Source of the DNA: Deltaproteobacteria bacterium
Lineage (GTDB): Bacteria > Myxococcota_A > Polyangia > Fen-1088
Direction: 5' to 3'
Assembly: GCA_016935975.1 (NCBI GenBank)
Contig: JAFGPX010000190.1
Coordinates: 1 to 57,121, forward strand
DNA: 57,121 nucleotides
Part shown: positions 1 to 7,239 of the stretch, one piece after another
Layout of the letters: every line of letters starts with the position of its first letter
Position numbering within the stretch: the first letter of the stretch is position 1
The notes under the pieces: model-generated
What the model was told of the DNA's origin: nothing
The model's input: the letters and a program-made list of their open reading frames with translations, nothing else
Databases searched by the model: none
Made by a program: the position numbers and the translations under genes

Positions 1-1356
1 ACCGTGGGCTTCGGCAACGGGGCCTGGTTTCCCTATGACGAAACCAAGTACATGTATCCCTACGGTGGCTCGCTCTCGTACATCTATCCCGACCAGGCCA
101 CGGTCCAGGATCTGTTCAATGCCTTCGTGTGGGAGCGCTACCAGCTCTGGAAGGAGAACTGGATCGAAGAGGACGGCAATGCCTGCGGCGCCGGCACCGC
201 GCGCGTGCATAGCGATATCCCCGAAGGAACGGTGAGCGAAGGCCAAGGCTACGGCATCGCCATCGCAGCGGCCATCGGCGACAAGGAGCTGGTCGGCAAG
301 CTCTGGGAATTCGTCCGCCGTTTCCGGTCGAACAAGAAGTATTGCCACCTGATGGGCTGGATCTGGAACGACAGCGGTGATTGTCTGCAGCCCGACGCGT
401 CCGGCACCGACGACAGCGCGTTCGACGGCGACGTCGACATCGCCATCGGCCTGGTGTACGCGGCCCTGCAATGGCCCGACGACTTCACCGACATCGCCAT
501 CGAATGGCTCAAGGGCATGGAGTGCGAAATCAACAGCAAGTACGGCGACGGCTACAACTACCCGACCGCCGGCGACAGCTGGGACAAGGCCTACTGCACC
601 GCCGAAAAGTGCGACTACGCCGAGAAGACCGACAACACGGTCTACGTGGACTACTACCCGCCGGGATACTTCCGCGTGTTCGGCGACTTCCTGGCGGCGA
701 AGCTTGGCGAAGACGCCAAGGCGTCGAACGGCCAGACCTACCGCGACTTCTGGTACAAGACCGCCGAGACGGTGTGGGAGTTGGTCGAGCGCTGCTACGA
801 CCAAGCCGGCGTGCACCCGGGCCTGATGGGCAACCAGGGCCACGTCACCCAGCCGTGCAGCTCGGGCGGCGGCGAGCCCTACGAGTGGGGCCGCGCCCTG
901 TGGCGCCTGGCCATCGACGCGGCGTGGTTCGGCAACAACCAGAATCTGCCGGAGAACAAGCCGAACTCGTCCCCGCACTATGCCGGCAAGTCGCGCATCC
1001 AGGCCAAGATGGACAACATCCAGGACTTCTACACGAACTTCTACAAGAACAATCCGCCCGAGCCCAACGCCAACCGGTTCTCGACCATCTGCCACCAACT
1101 GGGGACGGATGGTACGGTGAAGAACTGCGACCCGGCCTACGGCCACAATTCCTACACCGTGAACCTGGCCATGTGTCCGTACATTACCGCGTTCGACAAC
1201 GCCGGCAAGACCACCAGCGACATCCGCAAAGAGGCCATCGAGGAATCGATCTCGACGACAATACAGAACGACCACTACTTCCAGGAGTCGCTCGGCGTCT
1301 ACTCGATCCTCTTCATGACCGGCAACTACCCGAATCCGATGAGGGTGGGACAGTAG
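1..1356 (+). CDS. Glycoside hydrolase family 8 (endoglucanase-like), 5' truncated
   Basis: Predicted secreted GH8 enzyme cutting beta-1,4 glucans (cellulose, possibly chitosan or xylan) by inversion. The frame is open from the first base, and the first possible start (GTG at 4) lies inside mature-looking sequence, so the signal peptide and any linker are off the window. Counting from that GTG, VSEGQGYG (about 77-84) carries the conserved general-acid Glu of GH8, and AFDGDVDIAIGLVYAALQW (139-157) fits the family signature with its Asp-rich core and closing Trp. There are many Trp/Tyr and several Cys residues, as in exported (alpha/alpha)6-barrel enzymes. It is convergent with recQ, with stop codons 10 bases apart. 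The GH94 cellobiose phosphorylase at 47-50 kb could use its products, but that link is inference. The substrate is uncertain. Confidence 0.85.
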   Translation, partial: TVGFGNGAWFPYDETKYMYPYGGSLSYIYPDQATVQDLFNAFVWERYQLWKENWIEEDGNACGAGTARVHSDIPEGTVSEGQGYGIAIAAAIGDKELVGKLWEFVRRFRSNKKYCHLMGWIWNDSGDCLQPDASGTDDSAFDGDVDIAIGLVYAALQWPDDFTDIAIEWLKGMECEINSKYGDGYNYPTAGDSWDKAYCTAEKCDYAEKTDNTVYVDYYPPGYFRVFGDFLAAKLGEDAKASNGQTYRDFWYKTAETVWELVERCYDQAGVHPGLMGNQGHVTQPCSSGGGEPYEWGRALWRLAIDAAWFGNNQNLPENKPNSSPHYAGKSRIQAKMDNIQDFYTNFYKNNPPEPNANRFSTICHQLGTDGTVKNCDPAYGHNSYTVNLAMCPYITAFDNAGKTTSDIRKEAIEESISTTIQNDHYFQESLGVYSILFMTGNYPNPMRVGQ

Positions 1357-1366
1357 GGTAGACGGG

Positions 1367-3154
1367 CTACCGTTCCCGCAGCAGTGCCAAGAACGCATCC
1401 CCGTATGCCGCGAGCTTGCGCGGGCCGACACCGGGAAGGGCGAGCAGCTCGTCTTGGGTGCGCGGGTGCCGCTCGGCCATGGCGATGAGCGTGGCGTCGC
1501 TGAACACGATGTAGGCGGGCATGTGCTTGGCGTCGGCGATGCGGCGGCGCAGGGCCTTGAGGGCATTGAACAGGGCTTCCTCCTCGCTCGGCGGAGCCGC
1601 GGGCGCGGGCGGCGGCGCGAGCGCGGGGCCGCGCTTCTTCGCCTTGCGCGGGGCCGGCTTGCTTTCGGCCACCACGTCGAAGCCGGCGCATCGGCAGCAG
1701 GACGACTGGCACGCGGCGATGGACTCGCCGAAGTAGGCGGCCAGGGCCTGGTGGCGGCAGCCCGGCCACTCGGCGAGGCGGAACATCTCGCGCACGCGCT
1801 GGCGGTGGCGAGAAAGCATCTCGGGCGAAAGCTCGACGTTCTGCTCGACCAAGCGGTCGAAGCCGATGACGTCGGCCCACGAGTAGAAGAGCACGCAGTC
1901 GCTCGGCACGCCGTCGCGGCCGGCCCGGCCGATCTCCTGGTAGTAGCCCTCGATCGAGCGGGGCATGTCGCGGTGGATGACGTAACGGACGTTCGACTTG
2001 TCGATGCCCATGCCGAAGGCTACCGTGGCCACGACGACGTCGATGTCGTCGCAGCGGAACTTGTCCTGCACGCGCGTGCGCTCGTCGCTTTCCATGCCGG
2101 CGTGATAGGCGAGGGCGGACACGCCGTGCTCGCGCAGATAGTCGGCGGTCTGCTCGGTCAAGCGGCGGGACAGGCAGTAGATGATGCCGCTTTCGCCCGG
2201 CCGGCTGCGCACCAGGCGCAGGATGCGCTCGCGCGTGCTGGGGCCGTCGTCGCCCTTCTTGTAGGCGTGTAGGTGCAGGTTGGGCCGGAAGAAGCTGCCG
2301 CGATAGCTGGCCGGGCTTTGCATGGCGAGCTGCTGGATGATGTCGGCCGTGACCTCGGCCGTGGCCGTGGCGGTCAGGGCGAGGATCGGCGGCCCGCCGA
2401 AGCGCGCCTTGAGCCCGAGCAGGTTGCGGTACGCGGGCCGGAAGTCGTGGCCCCACTGGCTGATGCAATGGGCTTCGTCGACCGCCACCAGGCGCGGCTT
2501 GATGCGGCCGAAGAGCGGGCCGAGCGAGGCTTCGAGTCCCTCGGGGGCGGCGTAGACAAGCTCGTACTCGCCGGCCAGGGCGCGCTCGATGCGCTCGCGC
2601 TTCTCGTCCAAGTCCAGACTGGAGTTGAGGAACGTGGCGCGCAGGCCGACGTCGTTGACGGCGTCGACCTGATCCTTCATCAAGGAGATGAGCGGCGAGA
2701 TGACGAGCGTGGTGCCGCCCAGCAGCCGCGCCGGGATCTGGTAGGTCAGCGACTTGCCCGCGCCCGTGGGCATGACCCCGACGCAGTCGCGGCCGGCCAG
2801 CACCGTGGCGATGATGTCCTCCTGGCCCGGCCGGAACGCGCGGTAGCCAAAGACCTCTCGGAGCACGGCCTTGGCCTTGCCCAGATGCTCGCCGCGGCTC
2901 TTGCGCTCGCGCAAGGAGGCCGCGATCTCGCGCAAGGCCGCCACGTGCGTCGGGGAGAAGGCGCCGGGGCTCGACTGCCACTTCTCGCGCAGGGCCTCGA
3001 GCCTCTGCTCGCACTCGGCCGCGCGTTCCGGCCCGTCGGCAAAAAGCCGGCGCAGCTTCGCGACGGCGTCGTCGATCGAGGTGGCGGATTGCGGCGCGGG
3101 GGCTGCGTCAGGTGCGTCCAAGGTTGCAGGAGAGCAGTACACCAAATCGGGCAC
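1367..3154 (-). CDS. recQ: ATP-dependent DNA helicase RecQ
   Basis: 3'-5' superfamily 2 DNA helicase for recombination and repair. From the chosen GTG at 3154 (595 aa): an unusual N-terminal helical extension of about 95 residues, Walker A MPTGAGKS (128-135), DEAH box followed by [11 protein letters not shown] (226 on), TATAT motif III, the arginine-finger region [15 protein letters not shown] and [11 protein letters not shown] Cys cluster ([13 protein letters not shown], then CQSSCCRC) forms the RecQ zinc-binding module. A Lys/Ala/Pro-rich linker then leads to a C-terminal HRDC domain ending [20 protein letters not shown]. The open frame extends upstream to 3346, but that part runs through an intergenic palindromic repeat, so I place the start after it. 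GTG at 3142 is an alternative and the exact start is uncertain. Confidence 0.93.
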   Translation of the reverse strand: MPDLVYCSPATLDAPDAAPAPQSATSIDDAVAKLRRLFADGPERAAECEQRLEALREKWQSSPGAFSPTHVAALREIAASLRERKSRGEHLGKAKAVLREVFGYRAFRPGQEDIIATVLAGRDCVGVMPTGAGKSLTYQIPARLLGGTTLVISPLISLMKDQVDAVNDVGLRATFLNSSLDLDEKRERIERALAGEYELVYAAPEGLEASLGPLFGRIKPRLVAVDEAHCISQWGHDFRPAYRNLLGLKARFGGPPILALTATATAEVTADIIQQLAMQSPASYRGSFFRPNLHLHAYKKGDDGPSTRERILRLVRSRPGESGIIYCLSRRLTEQTADYLREHGVSALAYHAGMESDERTRVQDKFRCDDIDVVVATVAFGMGIDKSNVRYVIHRDMPRSIEGYYQEIGRAGRDGVPSDCVLFYSWADVIGFDRLVEQNVELSPEMLSRHRQRVREMFRLAEWPGCRHQALAAYFGESIAACQSSCCRCAGFDVVAESKPAPRKAKKRGPALAPPPAPAAPPSEEEALFNALKALRRRIADAKHMPAYIVFSDATLIAMAERHPRTQDELLALPGVGPRKLAAYGDAFLALLRER

Positions 3155-3175
3155 GAGGTGCCAGCCCAAACAGCT

Positions 3176-3304
3176 CCTCACCCAATCTTCTCCTCGCAAG
3201 CGAGGAGAGGGGAGCAAAGCTGGCCGCGCTAGCGGCCGTATCACCTCGCCCCGCGAGCGCAGCGAAGCGGGGAGAGGTCGCCCGCGCAGCGGGCGGGTGA
3301 GGGG
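3176..3304. repeat. Intergenic palindromic repeat, family A, copy 1
   Basis: Bounded by CCTCACCC and its complement GGGTGAGG. Inside are nested hairpins: TCTCCTCG around AAG, GGCCGCGCTAGCGGCC, CCCCGC...GCGGGG, and CCCGCGCAGCGGGC. It lies between the recQ start region and the stop of the hydrolase gene on the same strand. Similar CTCACC...CTCTCCCC palindromes occur at 13319-13370 and 40910-41005. It could be a REP-type repeat or a transcription attenuator; the sequence does not decide. Confidence 0.6.
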
Positions 3305-3306
3305 AC

Positions 3307-4167
3307 TCACGTCGGCGGCGTCAGCCACTCGTCGATCACCTGCCACGTCGCCTCATCGAGGCCAACGGCATGACCGCTCTTGGCCAGCAGGAGCAGGCGC
3401 TTGGGTCCTTTGAGCGCCTGGTACACCCGCTCGGAGTGCGCCGGCGGAGTTTCGTGGTCGACAGCGCCGTGAACGAGCAGCACCGGCACCGACAGGCGTG
3501 CGGCGGCCTTCACGGGGCTGACCTCGTCGACGACGAAGCCCGCCTGCTGCTCGGTGATCGCGATCGCCTCGCGAATGTTGCCCGCGCTGGCGAAGAACGG
3601 CGCACGTTCGCTGGCCACCGTGCGGAGGTCGGAGAAGGTCGAAATGGCCACGACCCGGGCGATGCGCGGATCCTCCGCCGCTGCCTGCAAGGCCACCGCG
3701 GCGCCGAGCGAGGTGCCGATCACGGCGGCAGAAGGCACCTTCAGGGAATCGATTGCCTTGGCCAGATCGCGCTTCTCGAAATACCCGTAGGTGCAGGCGT
3801 CTCCCGTCGAATCGCCGTGCGCGCGGCTGTCGTAGGCAAGCACGTCGTAGCCTCTGGGCACGTAGCGCTTGGCCACGCCCGCGACGGACGCGCGGTTGTC
3901 GGCCGAGCCGTGCAGATAGACGATGGTTCCGCGTCGCTCACCCGCCGCGCGGAACCGCCAGCCCTTGAGCACGATCCCGTCGGCCACGATCTCGACCTTC
4001 TCGGCTGGCAGCGGCGGAGTCTCGGTCAGGACCTTGCGCGACGGATGCAGCAGGGCCGCTGCTCCCCACGACGGCGGCATACAGCCAGCCAGGGCGAGGA
4101 GGCAGGGGAGAAGCCGAGGCAACTTGATAGTCAGTCGAGTGTTCGCCAGACGATGACTACTTGGCAT
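3307..4167 (-). CDS. Alpha/beta-hydrolase lipoprotein
   Basis: 286 residues. An N-terminal signal peptide ends in a lipobox LAGC (Cys29), so the protein is probably anchored in an envelope membrane. The alpha/beta-hydrolase fold is clear: oxyanion loop YLHGSADN (about 84-91), nucleophile elbow GTSLG (Ser153), acid Asp in [10 protein letters not shown] (Asp235) and His in KSGHAVG (His264). The Gly-Asp-Ser-Thr segment after YDSRAHG resembles the BAAT/AB-hydrolase 'peptidase S9-like' group. Substrate is unknown. The start ATG overlaps the end of the 66-aa gene upstream by 11 bases. A decayed second copy lies at about 9070-9390 in the same orientation, on the far side of the ATPase/alpha-CTD cassette. 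Confidence 0.8.
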   Translation of the reverse strand: MPSSHRLANTRLTIKLPRLLPCLLALAGCMPPSWGAAALLHPSRKVLTETPPLPAEKVEIVADGIVLKGWRFRAAGERRGTIVYLHGSADNRASVAGVAKRYVPRGYDVLAYDSRAHGDSTGDACTYGYFEKRDLAKAIDSLKVPSAAVIGTSLGAAVALQAAAEDPRIARVVAISTFSDLRTVASERAPFFASAGNIREAIAITEQQAGFVVDEVSPVKAAARLSVPVLLVHGAVDHETPPAHSERVYQALKGPKRLLLLAKSGHAVGLDEATWQVIDEWLTPPT

Positions 4168-4357
4168 AGCGGCGCGTCTGTCCCGGCGGCCAACTTGTCC
4201 GTCCGGTTCTAGGGTCGTAGTCGAGGACCACCCGAGCAATGTCGTCGAGGTACCCGACGTCCCATTCGTGGTCCATGTCGCCGCCGGGGAAGAGGATGTG
4301 GCGGATACGATCGACCTTCTCTGCAGCAGTGAGGCGAGCCTGTTTGACTGTGGCCAT
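4157..4357 (-). CDS. Small conserved hypothetical protein (66 aa)
   Basis: A 66-residue acidic/aromatic protein with the segment KVDRIRHILFPGGDMDHEW, then DDIARVVLDYDP. From memory, this pattern (RIR-I-LFPGGD-DHEWS...IA-VL) recurs in short uncharacterised bacterial proteins; I assign no function. A GGAGA Shine-Dalgarno-like sequence lies about 7 bases before the ATG at 4357. Its stop overlaps the start of the hydrolase gene, which suggests co-transcription. It sits between the hydrolase and the foreign-looking cassette, in divergent orientation to that cassette, so it may belong to either. Confidence 0.55.
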   Translation of the reverse strand: MATVKQARLTAAEKVDRIRHILFPGGDMDHEWDVGYLDDIARVVLDYDPRTGRTSWPPGQTRRYAK

Positions 4358-4685
4358 TTGGGATCTCCGGCGCGGATGATACCTCGAGAGCGCTCGGACG
4401 GTTGGTATCCCCGGATTTTTCTGGATGAGATGTCGAGACGGATGCTCTGGAGTCCGCGCTGCAATCTTCGGGATGCCTGCTGGGACGACGCGGCCGAGAC
4501 TACCTGGCCGGCCAGTCGGCGAACGCTCCCTCTACGAACACGTGGTCGCAGTACCGTCAGGAGATGGCCACGTCGTGGATGAAGGTTTCACCGCTCTTGG
4601 GCAGGTCATCACCGACCACCAGACCTGCGACGGAGTCCTCGGTGGCAGGGCAGTGCACCTATATTTGGCAAATGTACTATCGTGC
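4358..4685. other. Gap upstream of the ATPase/alpha-CTD operon
   Basis: A 328-base stretch between divergent genes with no convincing gene. The minus strand holds a short GTG-started run of about 33 codons, with GLVVGDDLPKSGETFIHDV, then a stop at about 4557; the next codons read YCDHVFVEGAFADWP before another stop near 4507. It looks protein-like and may be the remnant of a decayed gene, but I cannot name the family. Confidence 0.3.
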
Positions 4686-4713
4686 TTGACATATGTACGA
4701 GCGAATGTAACAT
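4686..4713 (+). promoter_or_regulatory. Sigma70-type promoter of the cassette operon
   Basis: A perfect -35 hexamer TTGACA (4686-4691), a 16-base spacer, then TAACAT (4708-4713) as -10 (4 of 6 matches). The surrounding 60 bases are clearly more AT-rich than the rest of the window. Transcription would start near 4720, two or three bases before the ATG at 4723, so the first message would be leaderless or nearly so. No Shine-Dalgarno sequence precedes that ATG, which agrees. Confidence 0.6.
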
Positions 4714-4722
4714 TTCTATGGC

Positions 4723-4959
4723 ATGGGTCGAAGAGAAGATGCCAGGCAGCGGTTTCTGCGGTTAGCGAACGCCCGCGTGAACAAGGCGTTGAAGGCTATC
4801 GGTCTCGTCGGAAACCTCTCGAACCGATCCAACTACTCGTATTCGGACAGGGACGTCACCCGGATGCTCTCGGCCCTGGAAGGAGCTGTGCGCGACTGCA
4901 GATGGCGTTTCGATTCCGCTGCGCCCACGAAGAGGCAGGAGTTCAGACTTGACGGATGA
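4723..4959 (+). CDS. Small conserved hypothetical protein, first gene of the cassette
   Basis: 78 residues, basic (pI probably above 9). The core reads RFLRLANARVNKALKAIGL (10-28), then VGNLSNRSNYSYSDRDV (29-45), then a C-terminal helix with several acidic and basic residues. From memory, the 'GNLSNRSNY-Y' stretch recurs in small uncharacterised bacterial proteins near mobile or defence genes. No enzymatic motif is seen; it could be a nucleic-acid-binding or regulatory subunit. It starts almost at the predicted transcription start (leaderless) and overlaps the next gene by 11 bases. ATG at 4863 would give a shorter product, but the conserved-looking block would be lost. Confidence 0.6.
   Translation: MGRREDARQRFLRLANARVNKALKAIGLVGNLSNRSNYSYSDRDVTRMLSALEGAVRDCRWRFDSAAPTKRQEFRLDG
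4937..4941 (+). promoter_or_regulatory. Ribosome binding site fixing a TTG start
   Basis: AGGAG at 4937-4941, seven bases before the TTG at 4949. It supports TTG as the start of the 203-aa gene, since no ATG or GTG offers a comparable site until well inside the domain. Confidence 0.55.
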
Positions 4960-5560
4960 GGCTCGATCCTTGGCTCCGAAGACACATACGTTGTCGAACT
5001 ACGAGATTGTGACTCTCGCTGTCTATCTCTTGGGCGGTGACGCGAAGGAGGTTGACACCGAGCACGTCGCGATGAAGGCCAATGCACTGGCGCCCGGTCG
5101 ATTCACCTGGCGTAACTACCCGGACCAGATAGACCTCGAGATCATTCGGGTGTCCCTCTCGGATGCAAAGAAGAGGAAGAATGGAGAGTACCTGACCGGT
5201 ACCGGGTCATCCGGCTGGCTACTCACGGAGGCTGGTCTCACGTTCGCGAGGAAGAGCGCTGATAGTCCGATCATCGGCGCGGGCGCGGCATCGAAGCTCG
5301 GCAACGACGAGAGGCGTCGGCGGAAGGTGGAGCAGGCGAGGTTCGCCGCATCAGACGCATGCCAGCAGTACCTCGCAGGAGCGGGGGCGCGAATCAGCAG
5401 GCATGCGGCGGAGTCGGCCTTTCGTCTGAACGCCTACGTCGTCGGTGATGCTCGCCAGCGAAAAGTGCAGCGGATCGTCAATGTCTTGGGAGGTGACCCG
5501 GAGGTCGGCGATGCTGTTCGGTTCCTTGCCAGAATCGTTCTCGAGGAGGACCTTCGATGA
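4949..5560 (+). CDS. Conserved hypothetical protein of the cassette, winged-helix-like
   Basis: 203 residues, TTG start. The first 100 residues read like a winged-helix or restriction-accessory fold: YEIVTLAVYLLGGD, VDTEHVAMKANALAPGRFTW, NYPDQIDLEIIRVSLSDAKK, then GSSGWLLTEAGLTFAR, the usual wing-like 'G-LT-AG' ending. The rest is a charged helical region. I know no named family and give no enzymatic role. It overlaps the upstream gene by 11 bases and the downstream ATPase gene by 4 (ATGA), so the products are probably made in set ratios. GC content looks lower than in the flanking chromosomal genes. Confidence 0.7.
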   Translation: MTDEARSLAPKTHTLSNYEIVTLAVYLLGGDAKEVDTEHVAMKANALAPGRFTWRNYPDQIDLEIIRVSLSDAKKRKNGEYLTGTGSSGWLLTEAGLTFARKSADSPIIGAGAASKLGNDERRRRKVEQARFAASDACQQYLAGAGARISRHAAESAFRLNAYVVGDARQRKVQRIVNVLGGDPEVGDAVRFLARIVLEEDLR

Positions 5561-7239
5561 CCAGAGAAACAGGGCAATTCCGGCTGAGGAGTCACGTGTC
5601 CCGCGACTTCTTGCAGAGCGCTGCGCTCTTCAAGAACGCGCACTTGGTCGTCTGGGAATACGTGGCGAATGGGCTTCAATACGTCGACGGTCACACGCCG
5701 CCCGTCGTTCGCGTGCGGCTGGACGACACCAGAAAGAAGATATCCATCAAGGACAACGGTCGAGGGATGGACGCAGCCGACTTGGAGAATTTCTTCGTAA
5801 TGCACGGCGAGAATCTCGATCGCAAGGCCGGCCGGATAGGTCGCGGGATGTTTGGCACGGGTAAGTCGGCGGCATTTGGCATCGCTGACAGGATCGTGCT
5901 GACGACAACGAAGAATGGCAGGCGAACGAAGGTCTCTCTGTGCCGCGCAGATATCGAGGCCACGGCGGACGGTTCGGAGATACCGGTCAGGACTCTCGAG
6001 AGGGAACTCGCAGTTCCCGACCCCAACGGGACGCTAGTCGAGATAGAGCAGATCGCGCTACCTAAGCTGGATCAGCGAGTCGTTATCGCGTGGATCGAGA
6101 AGCACCTCGCGCACTGGCCCCACCACGTGACTGTGTGGGTGAACAACCACGAATGCCAGTACGTTCCCCCGACTGCGATTCGCACGATGAGCTTCGTTCC
6201 GGAGGGCCAGTTCGCGGCCAAGCTCGGACCATGTGCCCTTGCCCTGAGTGTGGCCGCGAAGCCTCTGTCCGACAACGAGCGGGGCGTTTCCATCTTCTCG
6301 AACGGTGTATGGCAGGAAACCACCCTGGCCGGCGCAGAGGGGAAAGACATGTCGAACTACATCTTTGGCGAGATCGACATCCCTCAGCTGGACAAGGACA
6401 AGTCAGCAATAGCACCTTTCGACATGAGTCGCTCCATGCAGATGAACCCAGCCAACGAGGTTGTCCAGGCGGCACTCGCCTTCATCGGCGTCAACGTCGA
6501 GAAGCTGCGGAAGGAATTGGTCGCCGAGGAAAAGCGTCGTCGAGAGTCAGAGCAGGCAAGACAACTTGCCAAGCAGGCCGATGAGATTGCCAAGCTCATC
6601 AACGACGACTTCTCGAAGTTCCGCGCGCTTGTTGCGAAAGCCCGTGCCAAGGCGCGAGGCGCCGTTGACTTCGGAGACAGTGAACCGACGGGAACCATGG
6701 GTGACGATGACTTCATCTTCGGAAGCCAGGAGCCCACAGAGATCATCCGACCTACTGGCGAGCCCGGGGCAATTGGCGACGGCGGCGCCGGCGGGGACCA
6801 ACCGAGGAACCTGAATCCTGAGGTCGCACCAGGCAGAGAGGACGAGCCAAAGAAGGGTAAAGCGGCGGGTAGAAAGCAAGACGGTCGGCGAAGACCGCCG
6901 GGCGGTTTCAGCATCGATTTCCGCCCGATGGGGGTGGAAGAGAATCGCGCCCAATACCAGCCCGACGGGCGCCAAATCCACATCAACCTCGACCACCCGC
7001 AATTCAAGGCGGCTTTGGGCTCCGGCGATGTCCATGATCCTGTTTTCCTCCGGCTCGCGTATGAGGTCGCGTTTTCTGAGTACGCGCTCGCCTTGGCATT
7101 CGAACTGAACCGCCGCGGCCACTTTGCGGAAATCGAGGACGCGCTCTCTGAGGTCCTCGAGACGCTCAACCGCGTTGCTCGTCAGGCAGCCTCGCTCTAC
7201 CAAGCCCCGGCGAGTCCGTCGCCATGCGTCGTCCGATAG
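5557..7239 (+). CDS. GHKL (Hsp90/MORC-like) ATPase of the cassette
   Basis: 560 residues. All three ATP-lid motifs of the Bergerat fold are present: N box WEYVANGLQY with catalytic Glu34, G1 box DNGRGMD (66-72), and G2 box GRIGRGMFGTGKSAAFGIA (92-110). This is the HATPase_c_3 arrangement of Hsp90, MutL and MORC rather than a histidine kinase, since no phosphoacceptor or receiver domain follows. Then come a transducer-like alpha/beta region (to about 290), a Lys/Glu-rich coiled coil (about 310-370), a Gly/Asp/Pro linker (about 380-460) and a C-terminal domain with QIHINLDHPQF. It likely dimerises on ATP and acts as a switch or clamp. The gene shares 4 bases with the one before and 16 with the one after. 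No nuclease motif is visible. Confidence 0.85.
   Translation: MTRETGQFRLRSHVSRDFLQSAALFKNAHLVVWEYVANGLQYVDGHTPPVVRVRLDDTRKKISIKDNGRGMDAADLENFFVMHGENLDRKAGRIGRGMFGTGKSAAFGIADRIVLTTTKNGRRTKVSLCRADIEATADGSEIPVRTLERELAVPDPNGTLVEIEQIALPKLDQRVVIAWIEKHLAHWPHHVTVWVNNHECQYVPPTAIRTMSFVPEGQFAAKLGPCALALSVAAKPLSDNERGVSIFSNGVWQETTLAGAEGKDMSNYIFGEIDIPQLDKDKSAIAPFDMSRSMQMNPANEVVQAALAFIGVNVEKLRKELVAEEKRRRESEQARQLAKQADEIAKLINDDFSKFRALVAKARAKARGAVDFGDSEPTGTMGDDDFIFGSQEPTEIIRPTGEPGAIGDGGAGGDQPRNLNPEVAPGREDEPKKGKAAGRKQDGRRRPPGGFSIDFRPMGVEENRAQYQPDGRQIHINLDHPQFKAALGSGDVHDPVFLRLAYEVAFSEYALALAFELNRRGHFAEIEDALSEVLETLNRVARQAASLYQAPASPSPCVVR

Noticed and set aside
1454..3232. Long plus-strand frames opposite recQ
   Set aside because: Antisense shadows of a GC-rich gene; composition is typical of the complementary frame and no domain is seen.
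4425..4952. A 175-codon plus-strand frame over the cassette promoter
   Set aside because: It runs through the promoter and out of frame over the 78-aa gene, has Arg/Ser-rich composition without family features, and no ribosome binding site.
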